Shown here: positions 33,133-43,647 of the stretch, piece by piece | How the letters are laid out: every line of letters starts with the position of its first letter | Numbering within the stretch: position 1 is the first letter of the stretch | Assembly (NCBI GenBank): GCA_036500765.1 | Contig: DASYBM010000004.1 | Location: 744,001 to 808,000 of the forward strand | Reading direction: 5' to 3' | DNA from: Candidatus Sulfotelmatobacter sp. | Lineage (GTDB): Bacteria > Acidobacteriota > Terriglobia > Terriglobales > Acidobacteriaceae | DNA length: 64,000 bases | Position numbers and translations under genes: made by a program | Notes under the pieces: generated by a model | Told to the model about the DNA's origin: nothing | The model's input: the letters and a program-made list of their open reading frames with translations, nothing else | Databases searched by the model: none

Positions 33133-36100
33133 TTATTTCTTTCGCTGCCGCACGCGCACATCGAAGCTGACCACACCGTTTTGATCGCGCGTGCCCACGA
33201 TCGAAACATTGCGATTTACATAGTATTCACCCTGAATAATCTGCTCTGTACTCTGGGAAACGTTCGTGCTGTAGGTGAGGGTAACGTTATTGGCGAACTG
33301 TTGTTCAATGGTGACCTGCGGGCCGCGGGCGGTGGGATTGGTTTCCGTGGTCAGGCCCTGCGGATCAATCTTGATCCGGCTCACTCCGAAGAGCTTCTGC
33401 ATGCGGCTGCTCATCGTCGAGTTGATGGCCTGATTGATGATCAAATTGGTGGCCTCGTCGGTGAACATGCCTCCTCCCGACTCCTGCTGCAACTGCTGAG
33501 ACTCTTCGCTCGTGCGCCCCAGCGCCAGCAGCGCGATGATGTCCGACTTGGGCAGCGGCGGTTCGGAACGGTAGTTCACGTTCAAGCGATCCGGCGTTCC
33601 CGTGACGGTAACGTCAAGATCGTAGTTGCGCACGTGCGTCGTTGCTTGCAGATTGAGCTGGGGCTCGATCGCCACGGGATTCGCAAACGTGATATCGCCC
33701 CGCTCCAGCCGGAATTTGATGCCGTTGAACGTGGCATCGCCTTCCAGAATGTCGGCCCGGCCGAGCACGCTGGGACGCGCCACTGACCCACGCAGCCGAA
33801 GATCGGCGTCGCCCGAAAGTCGCGCAACGGCGGTCTTCATTTGTAACTCAGGCGCCGTCCGGACGGCAACGTCCAACTTGACGTTGTACAGCGGTGAATT
33901 GGCTGGAGCAATCGCCACCGCCTGACGGCTGCGTTCAAGATATGAGCCAAAATCAAAGCCAGGCGTCACTGCCAGCTTGGTGACCAGCACGTCCCCGGAA
34001 ACCGTAGACGACGAGCGGTTCCCAACCCAGTGCAATTCCGCGGTCGCCGTGGAACTCACCCCTGGCGGATAGCGAAGCCTCACTTCTCGCCCGATTGCCG
34101 AGAGGTTGAAATTGAGCTGCCCGTTGTAGGTGTTAGCGTCGCCCTTCAGGTCGAGCGTGCCGCCGCCGGTGCGCGCCGTCAGTTGGTCGATATGCACGGT
34201 TTCGCGGGTGAAGGTGAGCGAGCCATTCATCTCGCTCAGGCCGCTGGGCAAGCCGGCATAGTTGGCGCTGCCATTCTTGATGTCCACGCGGCCTTGCGGC
34301 AACGGTTCGCTGAGCGTCCCCCCTACCGTCATGTGGACCTCAGTAAGCCCGGAGGTGGTGAGATCGGGAACAAGACTGCTCAAAGGCTTAAGGTCAAATT
34401 GTCCGTCGGCCGCCAGATCGAGTTCCCGTGCTCCGGCAAAGTGGATGGAGCCGTGCCCCACCACGTCGGTTCCCTCCCCTACAAAGTGCGCCGTTTCGAT
34501 GTGTGCGGTCTGGTTGGCATACGTGAATCGTATAGGCCCCTGATTATGCAGTTTGGCGTGCTCCACATCCAAGGCCACATCACTCGCATTGCCCTCTAGC
34601 TTCCAGCGCTGGGGATAACGCAGCGGACCGGTCATGGTGATGGTGCCGGCAACGGCCGAGTGGCCCGTAAGTTGGCCGCCCAGGTAGGCTCGCCAGAGCG
34701 CATCCAGATCGACATGATCGGTGCGTACCGAAATGTTCGCGGGATAATCTCCACGCATTGCGACCGTACCATCCAGCGCGAGCGAGCCCTTGGAAAATTC
34801 CGAGCGCCCAGTCAATCGCATTTCGGCGCCCTTGGTCACGGCTTCGAAATCCAGCCCACCCTGAAGTTCGTGATCGAGCGCCAGACCGCGCAAATGGACG
34901 GCGGCGCTGATCTCGGGGTTCTCGAGTGTTCCCGACCCCTGGAGAGTGAAGTCAGCATGGCCCTCCACGGGCAGGCGGTCGAGACGGATCTGGCGAATTC
35001 GCGCGAGCTCGAAATTCTTTCCACCCAGGTCAAACCGGAAACCCTGCGTTGCCGGCGAATAGGCAGCGCTGCCGGAAATCTGAACCCCCTGGTAGGTGAG
35101 GAGAACATTGTTGAGAGAGTTCTCGCCGCCGGAAATTCGAACATCGGCGTCGAACTTTTCGATGGATTCTCCGTAGATGCTGGCATTGGCGGCGTGGATG
35201 TATCCTTGCGCCTGAGGATGCGCCCGTGTTCCCGCGATCTGCAGAGAAGCATCGGCGGTGCCCGTAACCGGGTATTCGAATCCGGCAAAAGCCGCGGTGG
35301 AGGCAACATCCACATGCTGAAGGGTCACGTGCGCCCGCAAGGGAGTGTTCGCGGTGAATTCGCCATTTTGCAGAAGGGCGTTGACATCGAAATATGCGCT
35401 GGTGTCCCCACGGCGCAGACTCCCTTCCCGCAGTGAAAGGTCGTGTGAGGAGAATTGAATATCGACGGAAAGAGAATCCCAATGCACCACCTGCTCCGGC
35501 GTGCGCGCGGTCGCAGGGACGGTGAATTCGAAATCGTGCGCGACCAGGGTTCCGGCCAGAGTCTGCGCTGAGAACGTGCCTCCAGCGACGCCGTTGAACG
35601 TGGCATTGCCATCCACGCGGAAGGGCAGATTGGCTGGCCCTCCCAGCGCCGTCACTACCGGCCGCCATTCTTCCAGGTTGGTGGTCGAAGCGGAAATGTG
35701 CAGGGTGGAAGGTTGGGCGAGTATTCCGGATGCTTGAACTCGCGATGCGGGCGTGGTCAGAATGAACTGCGCCAGTTCAAGGGAATCGTTTCCGGCTCGA
35801 TATTTTCCCTGAATGTGCGCGGTTACAGGTAGTTCGCCGGCAGATGGATGCAGCGGCGGACTCACTTCGAGCGCAAGACCGACCTCAGCATCCCTATACG
35901 ATCCCTTCCAGGAAACGTCCACGGTTCCCGAGGCCAATCCTGCCGGGTGAAAATGATTGAGTTTATGCCGAGGCTCATCCAACGCCAGCTTCAGCTCTCC
36001 AGCGGAAACGTCGCGCAGGCGAAGCCGCACCGCGCCGATCTGCACGCCCGGCAGTTTCGCCTTCTCGCCCTTCTTTACAGCCGGCCGAGCAGCCGAAATC

Positions 36101-37293
36101 ACCGGGAAATTTTCGCCGCCTTTCTTAGCCTTGTAGACTGTGGGCGGCAGTATGCTGTGCAGCCAGTTGTCTACCTGCGCGTCACCCGCGAAACTTCCCG
36201 CGAATATCTTGCCCTGCAATTTCGATAACTTGATCTGAGCATCGGTGACGGAATAGTCCGCAGTGACGCCGGCCTTCTCGAGCGCAATCTGATTGTCCTG
36301 AAAACTTAGGTCGCGCAGCCTCACCGCTCCTGAGGTCGTGAACTCATTCGTTGTATTCGCGGTCCGTTCGTTGAATGCCCAGCGACCGCTGCCCCTGAAC
36401 TCGGCGACGCCTTCACGCAGATCGTGGCGGCGGGCAATGGCGGATGCTTCCGCCAGGTCGAGGCAAACATCGTAGCTTATGTCGACGTGAGGCTCACGGA
36501 AATCGCTGATGCGTCCGCTGGCTTGCACCGAGGAGCGCGCGGAGTTCCACTTCAATGATTTGATGTCAACAAAGGTCGGACCCAGGCTGAAGTCCATGGT
36601 CGTGCTCCAGGCAAAGGGGCGGAAATCCTGGAACGTGCTGTCCACCTTGCCAATCGAGAGATGGCTCTCGTAGCGACTGCGCAGGAAGGAATAGTCCATC
36701 TCTGAGGCAGCGTCATGGACCGAGAAATCCAAGGGAACCTTCCGATCGGCCCAGAGCAATTCGCCGTTGCGCAGGGTGAGATGATCAATCGACAGCGCGA
36801 ACAACTGCTCAACGGGAGTTTTCTTTGAAGTGTCCTGGGAAGTGTCCTGCAAAGTCGGATGGGAAGTATCGCGCGACACTTTGCGTCCGGGGATATTCGT
36901 TGTGCCGTCCGGAGCAATGGCAACGTGAACTATTGGGTGATCGAGAACGACCGAGTAGAAACCGAACTCGGTGCGCAGAAACGAAATCACCTTTACCTGC
37001 GCCAGCAAGCGATCGGCATGAGCGAGCGGAACATCCGTTGGAGGCTCCGTTCCATGAACCGTGATGTTGCGGACTTCGACTCGCAGCCGGAACGGGACAA
37101 CGTGGAAGCTACCGATCTCGGCGCGGCCTCCTGTAATGCGCTCCACTTCGGAAACCATGCGTCGGCGCACATAGGACTGAAAGGAATCAGTCGTGACGTA
37201 CCACAGAAGGGCCAGGACTCCGATGACGCCCACGACGGCGGCGATCAGGAGATATTTCCACCAGCGACGCGGCCTGGCGGCAGGCTCATTCAC
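33133..37293 (-). CDS. tamB: TamB-like translocation/assembly protein
   Basis: This 1386-residue protein has one N-terminal membrane anchor (YLLIAAVVGVIGVLALLWYV) and an AsmA-like beginning (VHGTEPPTDVPLAHADRLLA). It continues as a very long repetitive beta-helical body and ends in a DUF490/TamB domain (LNVNYRSEPPLPKSDIIALL and FGVSRIKIDPQGL). TamB spans the periplasm and moves lipid or outer-membrane protein between membranes together with an Omp85 partner. Its start overlaps the surA-like stop by four bases (37290-37293), and the Omp85 gene lies two genes upstream. This is a coherent envelope operon. Confidence 0.88.
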   Translation of the reverse strand: MNEPAARPRRWWKYLLIAAVVGVIGVLALLWYVTTDSFQSYVRRRMVSEVERITGGRAEIGSFHVVPFRLRVEVRNITVHGTEPPTDVPLAHADRLLAQVKVISFLRTEFGFYSVVLDHPIVHVAIAPDGTTNIPGRKVSRDTSHPTLQDTSQDTSKKTPVEQLFALSIDHLTLRNGELLWADRKVPLDFSVHDAASEMDYSFLRSRYESHLSIGKVDSTFQDFRPFAWSTTMDFSLGPTFVDIKSLKWNSARSSVQASGRISDFREPHVDISYDVCLDLAEASAIARRHDLREGVAEFRGSGRWAFNERTANTTNEFTTSGAVRLRDLSFQDNQIALEKAGVTADYSVTDAQIKLSKLQGKIFAGSFAGDAQVDNWLHSILPPTVYKAKKGGENFPVISAARPAVKKGEKAKLPGVQIGAVRLRLRDVSAGELKLALDEPRHKLNHFHPAGLASGTVDVSWKGSYRDAEVGLALEVSPPLHPSAGELPVTAHIQGKYRAGNDSLELAQFILTTPASRVQASGILAQPSTLHISASTTNLEEWRPVVTALGGPANLPFRVDGNATFNGVAGGTFSAQTLAGTLVAHDFEFTVPATARTPEQVVHWDSLSVDIQFSSHDLSLREGSLRRGDTSAYFDVNALLQNGEFTANTPLRAHVTLQHVDVASTAAFAGFEYPVTGTADASLQIAGTRAHPQAQGYIHAANASIYGESIEKFDADVRISGGENSLNNVLLTYQGVQISGSAAYSPATQGFRFDLGGKNFELARIRQIRLDRLPVEGHADFTLQGSGTLENPEISAAVHLRGLALDHELQGGLDFEAVTKGAEMRLTGRSEFSKGSLALDGTVAMRGDYPANISVRTDHVDLDALWRAYLGGQLTGHSAVAGTITMTGPLRYPQRWKLEGNASDVALDVEHAKLHNQGPIRFTYANQTAHIETAHFVGEGTDVVGHGSIHFAGARELDLAADGQFDLKPLSSLVPDLTTSGLTEVHMTVGGTLSEPLPQGRVDIKNGSANYAGLPSGLSEMNGSLTFTRETVHIDQLTARTGGGTLDLKGDANTYNGQLNFNLSAIGREVRLRYPPGVSSTATAELHWVGNRSSSTVSGDVLVTKLAVTPGFDFGSYLERSRQAVAIAPANSPLYNVKLDVAVRTAPELQMKTAVARLSGDADLRLRGSVARPSVLGRADILEGDATFNGIKFRLERGDITFANPVAIEPQLNLQATTHVRNYDLDVTVTGTPDRLNVNYRSEPPLPKSDIIALLALGRTSEESQQLQQESGGGMFTDEATNLIINQAINSTMSSRMQKLFGVSRIKIDPQGLTTETNPTARGPQVTIEQQFANNVTLTYSTNVSQSTEQIIQGEYYVNRNVSIVGTRDQNGVVSFDVRVRQRKK

Positions 37294-38054
37294 CTCGTCT
37301 GCACCCCATCCTGGGGCTCCGACGCGCCCGGGACGCTGACTTTACTCTCCGATCGCAATGAGTGTAGCCAGGAAACCATCATTTCGTTTACTTTCTCCTG
37401 GGTCAGCAACTCCCGGATCTTCGCCGAGACGTCGGCCAACGGAACGTCGCTCGCGCCGGATTGCTTTAATTGCGGCACAAATTTCTCCCGATAATAGGCT
37501 TCGATACTTTTGGAATCAATCTGCACGGCGGGTCGAAGGTGGGCGTCCACTAACCGCATGAGATCGATCTGCTGCTGCACATGCGCCACCAGGTCCTGCT
37601 CGGCCAGCCGAAACCGCGCTAACACCGACTGCCAGCCTTCTTCTGTCGCCGCTTCCGGATATTGCTTTCGGGCTTCGGCAAGACGCGCCGCCGCTTCTGC
37701 TCCCGTAGCATGCTGGAAGTAGGCCGACTTCATCTGTTCAGCCAGCAATTCCTGATCGATCAGGCGATCCAGGACGCCACGCCGGTCGTCGTCAGTGAAC
37801 TGGTCGAGCGTGCGCCCATTGAGCAGCGCCTCGTAGCACAGCGCTTCGTCCCAATCGCTTTGCAGAATAATGTGTCCGTTCACGGTGGCAACGATGCGGT
37901 CAATGACTTCGACTTCGCCGGCCTGAACCGCCGGGACAGCGAAGACGCCGGCGCGCCCATCTGCCGCGCACAAACTGAGCACGCACCAGCTGAGCGCGCA
38001 CCCGAACGCGACCAAGCCAATCGTCTTCGATTTCCTTCTACGTGCTCTATTCAT
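37290..38054 (-). CDS. SurA N-terminal domain periplasmic chaperone, no PPIase domain
   Basis: This 254-residue protein starts with a signal-like segment (TIGLVAFGCALSWCVLSLCA). The SurA N-terminal pattern follows (VIDRIVATVNGHIILQSDWD, then RRGVLDRLIDQELLAEQM). No parvulin PPIase domain is present, only a helical tail. It would act as a chaperone for unfolded outer-membrane proteins. It overlaps the genes on either side by one and four bases, so translation is coupled to bamA-like and tamB. Confidence 0.8.
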   Translation of the reverse strand: MNRARRRKSKTIGLVAFGCALSWCVLSLCAADGRAGVFAVPAVQAGEVEVIDRIVATVNGHIILQSDWDEALCYEALLNGRTLDQFTDDDRRGVLDRLIDQELLAEQMKSAYFQHATGAEAAARLAEARKQYPEAATEEGWQSVLARFRLAEQDLVAHVQQQIDLMRLVDAHLRPAVQIDSKSIEAYYREKFVPQLKQSGASDVPLADVSAKIRELLTQEKVNEMMVSWLHSLRSESKVSVPGASEPQDGVQTR

Positions 38055-41000
38055 CAGAATGGCTGGCCTATGCTGAAAAATACGTTGAAGTGCCGCAGGT
38101 GCTGCGACGCGATTGTGGTTACCGGAGGCCCGGTGCTCGGCGTGGTCGTGAACGCCTGGAAATAACGGGTCGGATTCAGACTGTACCCGAAATCAAAACG
38201 CAAGGGACCGATCGGTGTCTTGTAGCGTACTCCCAACCCTACGGCGTGTGAAGTGTAATCATATCCTGAATTATCGAATTGGGTAATGCACTGAGTGTCC
38301 GTTGTACTACTGGGCAGGCATAGATTGGGATCGGGCTGGTGCCAGCGCAGCAATCCTTTCAACATGTCGTGCGGCGCTGTAAAAACGTTCCCCATATCGT
38401 GAAAGATGGCGAATCCGAATCCTTCCCCCAGCAAAGGCAGCGAGACGGGAGGAAGACGGAGCTCCATGTTGTTGACGAACTGCGCCGTACCCCCAACCGG
38501 GAAGCCGGAATTTGGATCGCGAGGTCCTGCCTGATTTAACCCGAATCCGCGATGCGAGTTGCCGCCACCGGCAAAGAATTGCTCAGGCAACGGAATCAGC
38601 GAAATCCCCTCGCACACGGATTCGTTGGTGTTGGGATTTGTGGGACACGCCCCCGGCGGCCGGACGACGGTTCCGTGAAATGGCTGCTGCAGGCCGAGGC
38701 TGGTGGAACGGGCAAACACAAACTGATGTCCGGGCTTGCCCTTTCCCAGAACGTAGTACGTGGAGTGCTGGGCCAGTGCGCGGCCAAAATCGGCTTCCGA
38801 GGCGAAGTAGCTGGATGAAACAAAAGCATCGAGCGTGAAATAGTCTCCTTTGGTGCTTTCCAGTGGATTATCCCGCCTGTCGTGAATAAACGTGAATCCC
38901 GGGCCACCCACGCGCGCCGGGAGGGAGAGAATCGAAATTTCACCAGCGGAGAATCCGTCGGCAAAGTGGTAGGCCTTGACTAGCCGGAAGTCCATTCGAT
39001 AGGTCAGCGAGTTGGGTCCGGGGCGAGTCCCAGGCTCGACCCCGGAGTTGCCAAACTGTTGCCGCAAGTCGATCTTCCCCTCGAGGCGCTCCGACGTGAA
39101 CGTGGCCACGTCCAGGCTATTGTCGTAGAAAATTGTGTAAGTCAGCTTGAACTTGTCGTTGTCCAACAGCTTCGGAACGGCGTAGCTGATCAGCCCGCGC
39201 TGTTGCAGTCGGCCCACATGGGACTGGAAGGTCAGAGTCTGGTCTCGCCCGCCGAGGTTCAGACGCGTCACGTCAAATTCAACTCTAGGACTCACGCCGC
39301 CCGTGCCCGCGCGCTGGCCGGTCTGGAACTCCAAACCAGCGCCATAGGTGAACGTGTACCGCTGGGCTTCCTGTAACTGGACCAGAACATTTTTCTCCGG
39401 ATCGGTACCCTCCGGATTCTGCACCGCTGTGTCCACCTGGCTGAAAATGCCCAGATCGTAGAGCCGGGTCTGGGTGTTGAGCAGATCCTGCTGGCTAAGC
39501 GGATCTCTCGGTTTTACCTGCAATTCGCGCTGCACCACATAGTCGCGGGTGTGTTCGGTTCCCGCCACCATCACCTTATTCACCGTGAAGCGCTCGCCCT
39601 CCTGGATGGTATAGGTAACGTCTTCGCGATTGGCCTCTTGCTCCGAGGGCTTGGTCGTGACCTCCAGCGAGGCATTGGGAAACCCGTGATCGAAGTAGTA
39701 GGTGAGGATTCTCTCCCGGTCGTTCGCCAGATCCTGCTCCGAATAAGGCTGCCCCGCCTGCGTACTCAATTCAGGCAGCGCGCTGGGGGCGACCTTGTCC
39801 GTACCCAGCACATGCACCTCGCCGACCCGGGTGCGAACTCCTTCATCAATTTGAATGTGAACGGCCAGCCGGTTGGGCCCGTGATACTCGTCTTCCACTT
39901 TGGTTTCGATCTTGACCTGTCGGAATCCGCTTGACCGATAAAGGCCTTCCAGCGTGGCGACGTCGTTCTTCAGCAAAGTTTCGCTATACCGCCCGTGATT
40001 GTCGAGGCGGGTCGCCGCCTGAATCTGCAAATACGAACGCAGCTTTGCCGAATCCATGAAATCCTTATTGCCTTTGATCTCCACCAGTACCAGTTTGTGC
40101 ACCGGACCGGGGTCGATCTGGTAAATCACCTTCAAGGTCTTCGCATCGCTTACTTTCTTAATTTCGACTTTGGCGTCGAAGTGGCCGCGCGTCTGAAGGT
40201 AGTCCAGCAAATTCCGCTTGCCCTCGTTCAGCAGGTCATCGTCCACGGCGTTCTCTTCATAGACGGGGATCTGCCGCTTCAGGGTGCTTTTGCTGACGGG
40301 ATAGCCGAGGGCAAAAATTACGACCACCGGCCCGGGATCGATCTGAAAGGTAAAGTCCACCGCATTGCTCGCGGGGTGATACAACTGCTGGGCAATCGAA
40401 ACCTGCGCCAATGCACGTTTCTGCTTCTGAAATCTCTTGCGCAGTCGTTGCAGGGAGCCGGTCACGCGGGCCAATGTGATTTGGTCTCCACGACTGAAGT
40501 GCGCGATATTTTGAATATCCGCCGATGACAAACCCGACGAGCCTGTCACTTTCACGTCACCAACATGCGCCTGCTCACCCCGCGTAATGTGGAATAGCAC
40601 GTCCACCTGCTGTGTGGGGGCCGCCGAGATGCTCTCGGCGGTAACTCGCGCCCGGTAGTAGCCGCCCTCCTGCATGAGTTGGCGGATGTTTTCGAGCGCG
40701 CGATCCAGTTTCTCCTGGGTATAAAGTTCGCCAAGTTGCAGCTTCGAAGCGTTGACAATCTGGTTTGGCGTCGGTCGCGTGGGAGCGCCTTCCACGTTGA
40801 CCGCCCCAATAAAAAAGTTCGGCGAGGTGGCGAAAGTTAATCTGACGCCATTCCCAGACGGCGCGATTTCCGCTTGGATGTCGGCGAATCGGCCAGTACC
40901 GTAGAGCACCCGAATGCTGTCGCGGATGTGCCCTCGATCCAGCGGCGCTCCAGCTTTCTGCGGCACTAGTTTCAGGATGTGTTCTCGATCCGGCTCCGCT

Positions 41001-41176
41001 ACTCCGGGAATCTCGATCGATTGCACGATTTTGCCCTCGTAGGCGCCGGCCACGGACTGTGTTGCCGGCGCACGCTTGGCCTCCGATGAGTTCGCCTGGC
41101 TTTCTGTCCCGGACGCGAGGACCGCCGGCCACAGCAGGATCATCGCGGTCAGAAGTGTCGCGTACCGTTTCAGCAA
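38054..41176 (-). CDS. Omp85-family outer-membrane assembly protein (BamA/TamA-like)
   Basis: This protein has a chain of POTRA modules; I count at least five (for example YEGKIVQSIEIPGVAEPDRE, RYSETLLKNDVATLEGLYRS and ERFTVNKVMVAGTEHTRDYV). A C-terminal barrel follows, ending in Phe (HLRHFNVFFSIGQPF). The barrel has the Omp85 motif region (RGFGLNQAG, GTAQFVNNMELRLP). With tamB and a SurA-like gene it forms an operon. The frame is open to a GTG at 41374, but the extra 66 residues include a tandem repeat. TTG 41176, seven bases after AAGGA, gives a normal signal peptide (KRYATLLTAMILLWPAVLAS). I prefer it with moderate confidence. Whether it is the BamA or the TamA of this cell is open. Confidence 0.87.
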   Translation of the reverse strand: MLKRYATLLTAMILLWPAVLASGTESQANSSEAKRAPATQSVAGAYEGKIVQSIEIPGVAEPDREHILKLVPQKAGAPLDRGHIRDSIRVLYGTGRFADIQAEIAPSGNGVRLTFATSPNFFIGAVNVEGAPTRPTPNQIVNASKLQLGELYTQEKLDRALENIRQLMQEGGYYRARVTAESISAAPTQQVDVLFHITRGEQAHVGDVKVTGSSGLSSADIQNIAHFSRGDQITLARVTGSLQRLRKRFQKQKRALAQVSIAQQLYHPASNAVDFTFQIDPGPVVVIFALGYPVSKSTLKRQIPVYEENAVDDDLLNEGKRNLLDYLQTRGHFDAKVEIKKVSDAKTLKVIYQIDPGPVHKLVLVEIKGNKDFMDSAKLRSYLQIQAATRLDNHGRYSETLLKNDVATLEGLYRSSGFRQVKIETKVEDEYHGPNRLAVHIQIDEGVRTRVGEVHVLGTDKVAPSALPELSTQAGQPYSEQDLANDRERILTYYFDHGFPNASLEVTTKPSEQEANREDVTYTIQEGERFTVNKVMVAGTEHTRDYVVQRELQVKPRDPLSQQDLLNTQTRLYDLGIFSQVDTAVQNPEGTDPEKNVLVQLQEAQRYTFTYGAGLEFQTGQRAGTGGVSPRVEFDVTRLNLGGRDQTLTFQSHVGRLQQRGLISYAVPKLLDNDKFKLTYTIFYDNSLDVATFTSERLEGKIDLRQQFGNSGVEPGTRPGPNSLTYRMDFRLVKAYHFADGFSAGEISILSLPARVGGPGFTFIHDRRDNPLESTKGDYFTLDAFVSSSYFASEADFGRALAQHSTYYVLGKGKPGHQFVFARSTSLGLQQPFHGTVVRPPGACPTNPNTNESVCEGISLIPLPEQFFAGGGNSHRGFGLNQAGPRDPNSGFPVGGTAQFVNNMELRLPPVSLPLLGEGFGFAIFHDMGNVFTAPHDMLKGLLRWHQPDPNLCLPSSTTDTQCITQFDNSGYDYTSHAVGLGVRYKTPIGPLRFDFGYSLNPTRYFQAFTTTPSTGPPVTTIASQHLRHFNVFFSIGQPF

Positions 41177-41209
41177 ACAGGTGTCCTTGGATTTAGGTGC
41201 TACGACTCG

Positions 41210-41270
41210 ACGCTCATGACCTCGATGCTCATGACCTGGACGCTCATGACCTGGACGCTCAATGACTTCG
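41210..41270. repeat. Tandem repeat of about 15 bp, four copies
   Basis: CGCTCATGACCTGGA-like units run imperfectly between 41210 and 41270. If the upstream GTG were used they would encode PGHERPGHEHRGHERR. They lie in the long leader of the Omp85 gene. Confidence 0.6.
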
Positions 41271-41404
41271 ATGGAATGGGCGCGTCTGTCGTTGTACGAA
41301 CTGCGATACCAGTTCTTCAGCTCAAGCTTTCCGGCTAATCCGGCATTGAAATCGTTCGGCGCTATGTCGCGCACCTATAATAAAGGGTACGCCGCCCCGG
41401 ACCG

Positions 41405-42556
41405 ATGATCTCTTTGGCACAGCAACCCAAACCCGCCCAAGCAATCGCGAATTCGCAGCCGGATTCCAAAGTCGAACAACGTGACGAACGTTATTCACGG
41501 CAGATTTTATTCCGCGGCATCGGGGCCCAAGGCCAGCGCAAACTGGCAGCCGCACGGGTGGCGATCGTAGGATGTGGCGCTACGGGCTCCGCTCTGGCCG
41601 TACTGCTGGCACGGGCCGGAGTCGGCACTCTGCGTGTCATCGATCGGGATTATGTCGAGCCCAGTAACTTGCAGCGCCAGTCGCTATTCAGCGAGAAAGA
41701 TGCGGCCGACTCTCTGCCCAAGGCGATTGCCGCCGCCCGCCAGATTGCCGCCTTCAATTCTCAAATCCTGGTTCAACCCAAAGTGGAAGACTTGGTTCCG
41801 GCAAATATTGAAGCATTGCTCGAAGAAATGTCGCTAGTTCTGGATGGCACCGATAATTTCGAAACTCGCTACCTGATTAACGACTTTGCCATCGATCGGT
41901 CGATTCCGTGGATTTACTCCGCGGCCGTTGGCAGCTATGGCGTAACTTTAAATGTCTTGCCTGGGCAAACGGCATGCATGGCCTGCATCTTTCCGGATTC
42001 TCCCCGCGGCATGGTCGAGACTTGCGAGACATCCGGAATCCTCAATTCGGCGGTAAATCTGGTGGCTTCGATTGCCGCGACCGAGGCGCTCAAACTGCTG
42101 GTAAGCGCGCCCAGCCCTGAGACTAAGACCGAATTGCACGAAGAGCCCCTCGCAGCATGGAAGCGTTGCGCCCTTCTGAGCCATCTCCGGCAGACGCTGC
42201 TGTCGTTCGATGTTTGGACCAATGAACACGCCGAAATCTCTGCCGCCAAGCCACGTCTTGGTTGTCGCGCCTGCGGAGAGCGCAAGCTGATTCATCTCGC
42301 CGGCGAAGGCCGTCCTCACATCACCCTTTGCGGAAGAAATTCTGTCCAAATTCATGAGCGCCAGCGCCCCATCGATTTCGCCGAAATGAACCGGCGCCTT
42401 GCGCCTCACGGCAAGGTTCGGCACAACGATTTCGTGCTGAAATTCTGGCACGACCCGTATGAAATGACTCTCTTCCCCGACGGCCGCGCCATCATCAAAG
42501 GCACCACGGACACGGCTGTAGCACGAAGTTTGTACGCGAAGTTTGTGGGAAGCTAA
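41405..42556 (+). CDS. MoeB/ThiF-family E1-like adenylyltransferase
   Basis: This 383-residue protein has RYSRQILFRGIGAQGQRKLA, the nucleotide-binding VAIVGCGATGSALAVLLARA, DRDYVEPSNLQRQSLFSEKD and the LDGTDNFETRYLINDF loop. Two CxxC pairs (CMACIF and CRACGER) bind structural zinc. The C-terminal extension (FWHDPYEMTLFPDGRAIIKG) is found in MoeB/ThiF homologues of this type. It would adenylate the C-terminus of a MoaD or ThiS sulfur carrier for molybdopterin or thiazole synthesis. A molybdenum-enzyme gene in the window (60683) makes MoeB attractive but does not decide it. It is divergent from the Omp85 operon. Confidence 0.88.
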   Translation: MISLAQQPKPAQAIANSQPDSKVEQRDERYSRQILFRGIGAQGQRKLAAARVAIVGCGATGSALAVLLARAGVGTLRVIDRDYVEPSNLQRQSLFSEKDAADSLPKAIAAARQIAAFNSQILVQPKVEDLVPANIEALLEEMSLVLDGTDNFETRYLINDFAIDRSIPWIYSAAVGSYGVTLNVLPGQTACMACIFPDSPRGMVETCETSGILNSAVNLVASIAATEALKLLVSAPSPETKTELHEEPLAAWKRCALLSHLRQTLLSFDVWTNEHAEISAAKPRLGCRACGERKLIHLAGEGRPHITLCGRNSVQIHERQRPIDFAEMNRRLAPHGKVRHNDFVLKFWHDPYEMTLFPDGRAIIKGTTDTAVARSLYAKFVGS

Positions 42557-43011
42557 GAAAAACCCGTTGTCATGCTGAGCGGAGTAGGGACGAAAGCGAA
42601 AACGATTTTGCCCCGCCGCCGGCAGCTTATGTCACCCGTGGTACCACACTTTAAGACGCCCGAGAAGGCAGTAGCTTAAGAGCTAGAAGCTAGTCGCTGG
42701 CTTCTGCTACTCTTTTGTGCTCGTGATGCCGAAAGTGCTCGTCAGCCAGTGACAAAGAAATTACCGAAATATGAAGAATGCGACTCTAAATTTGGAATAG
42801 GGTTCCTAGTTAGCAAGGGCCCGGAGCTCCAAGCCTGCGCAGACAAAGGATTTCTGGCGCAAGAGCGCATGAGAACGGAATCCCAAGTTCGGTAGAAATG
42901 CTCTAATAATCAGAATACAGGCATTACCTTAGGTCCGCAGTAACGGCCCGCAAGCCATACAACGTAAAGATAGTTAGCCGCATCTGACGAGGTGCGGCCG
43001 GAAAAGGCAAC
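42557..43011. other. 455-bp intergenic region before the ECF sigma gene
   Basis: No gene is supported. It contains a fragment like a dispersed repeat (AGCTAGAAGCTAGTCGCTGG near 42681), related to AGCTTCTAGCTTCTAG near 45463. I see no clear promoter. Confidence 0.5.
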
Positions 43012-43644
43012 TTGACCGTCCGAGACCCAAAAGAAGCGCAGCGACAGGGCAACGACTCGAACGAAGCCGAACTCATCGAGAGGGCCAAGCACGGGGATGC
43101 CGAGGCATTCCAGGCTCTTTACGACAAGCATAAGCGGCGCGTTTACTCTCTGTGTCTGCGTATGACGGCGAATACAGCCGAAGCCGAAGACTTGACCCAG
43201 GAGGCGTTCCTCCAGCTTTATCGTAAGATTGGAACGTTTCGCGGCGAATCGGCGTTTTCGACCTGGCTGCACCGGCTCTCGGTCAACGTTGTGCTGATGC
43301 AGTTGCGCAAGAAGAGCTTGCCGGTGGTTTCGCTCGAAGAAACCACGCAAAGCGGCGAAGACGATACGCCGAAGAAGGATTTCGGGGCAGAAGACCTGGC
43401 GTTGGCCGGATCCATCGACCGGCTGCAGTTACAAAAAGCAGTCGACGATCTCCCGCCCGGCTACCGCACGATTTTTGTGCTGCACGACGTTGAAGGTTAC
43501 GAACATAATGAGATCGCGACGATCGTGGGTTGCTCGATCGGCAACAGCAAGTCGCAACTCCATAAAGCACGCATGAAGCTGCGGGATTTGCTCAGGATGA
43601 ATCGTGCAGAAAAGGCCGCGACCCCTGAGCCACACGAAAGGTGA
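43012..43644 (+). CDS. ECF-type RNA polymerase sigma factor
   Basis: This 210-residue sigma factor has region 2 ([20 protein letters not shown], then [20 protein letters not shown] and [11 protein letters not shown]) and region 4 ([20 protein letters not shown], then [20 protein letters not shown]). It lacks sigma regions 1 and 3, as is normal for ECF factors. The start is a TTG at 43012 behind AAGG. An anti-sigma factor gene follows after 208 bp, so release from that partner is the likely control. The target regulon is unknown; the following exported DUF4097 gene is a candidate. Confidence 0.92.
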   Translation: MTVRDPKEAQRQGNDSNEAELIERAKHGDAEAFQALYDKHKRRVYSLCLRMTANTAEAEDLTQEAFLQLYRKIGTFRGESAFSTWLHRLSVNVVLMQLRKKSLPVVSLEETTQSGEDDTPKKDFGAEDLALAGSIDRLQLQKAVDDLPPGYRTIFVLHDVEGYEHNEIATIVGCSIGNSKSQLHKARMKLRDLLRMNRAEKAATPEPHER

Positions 43645-43647
43645 GAC

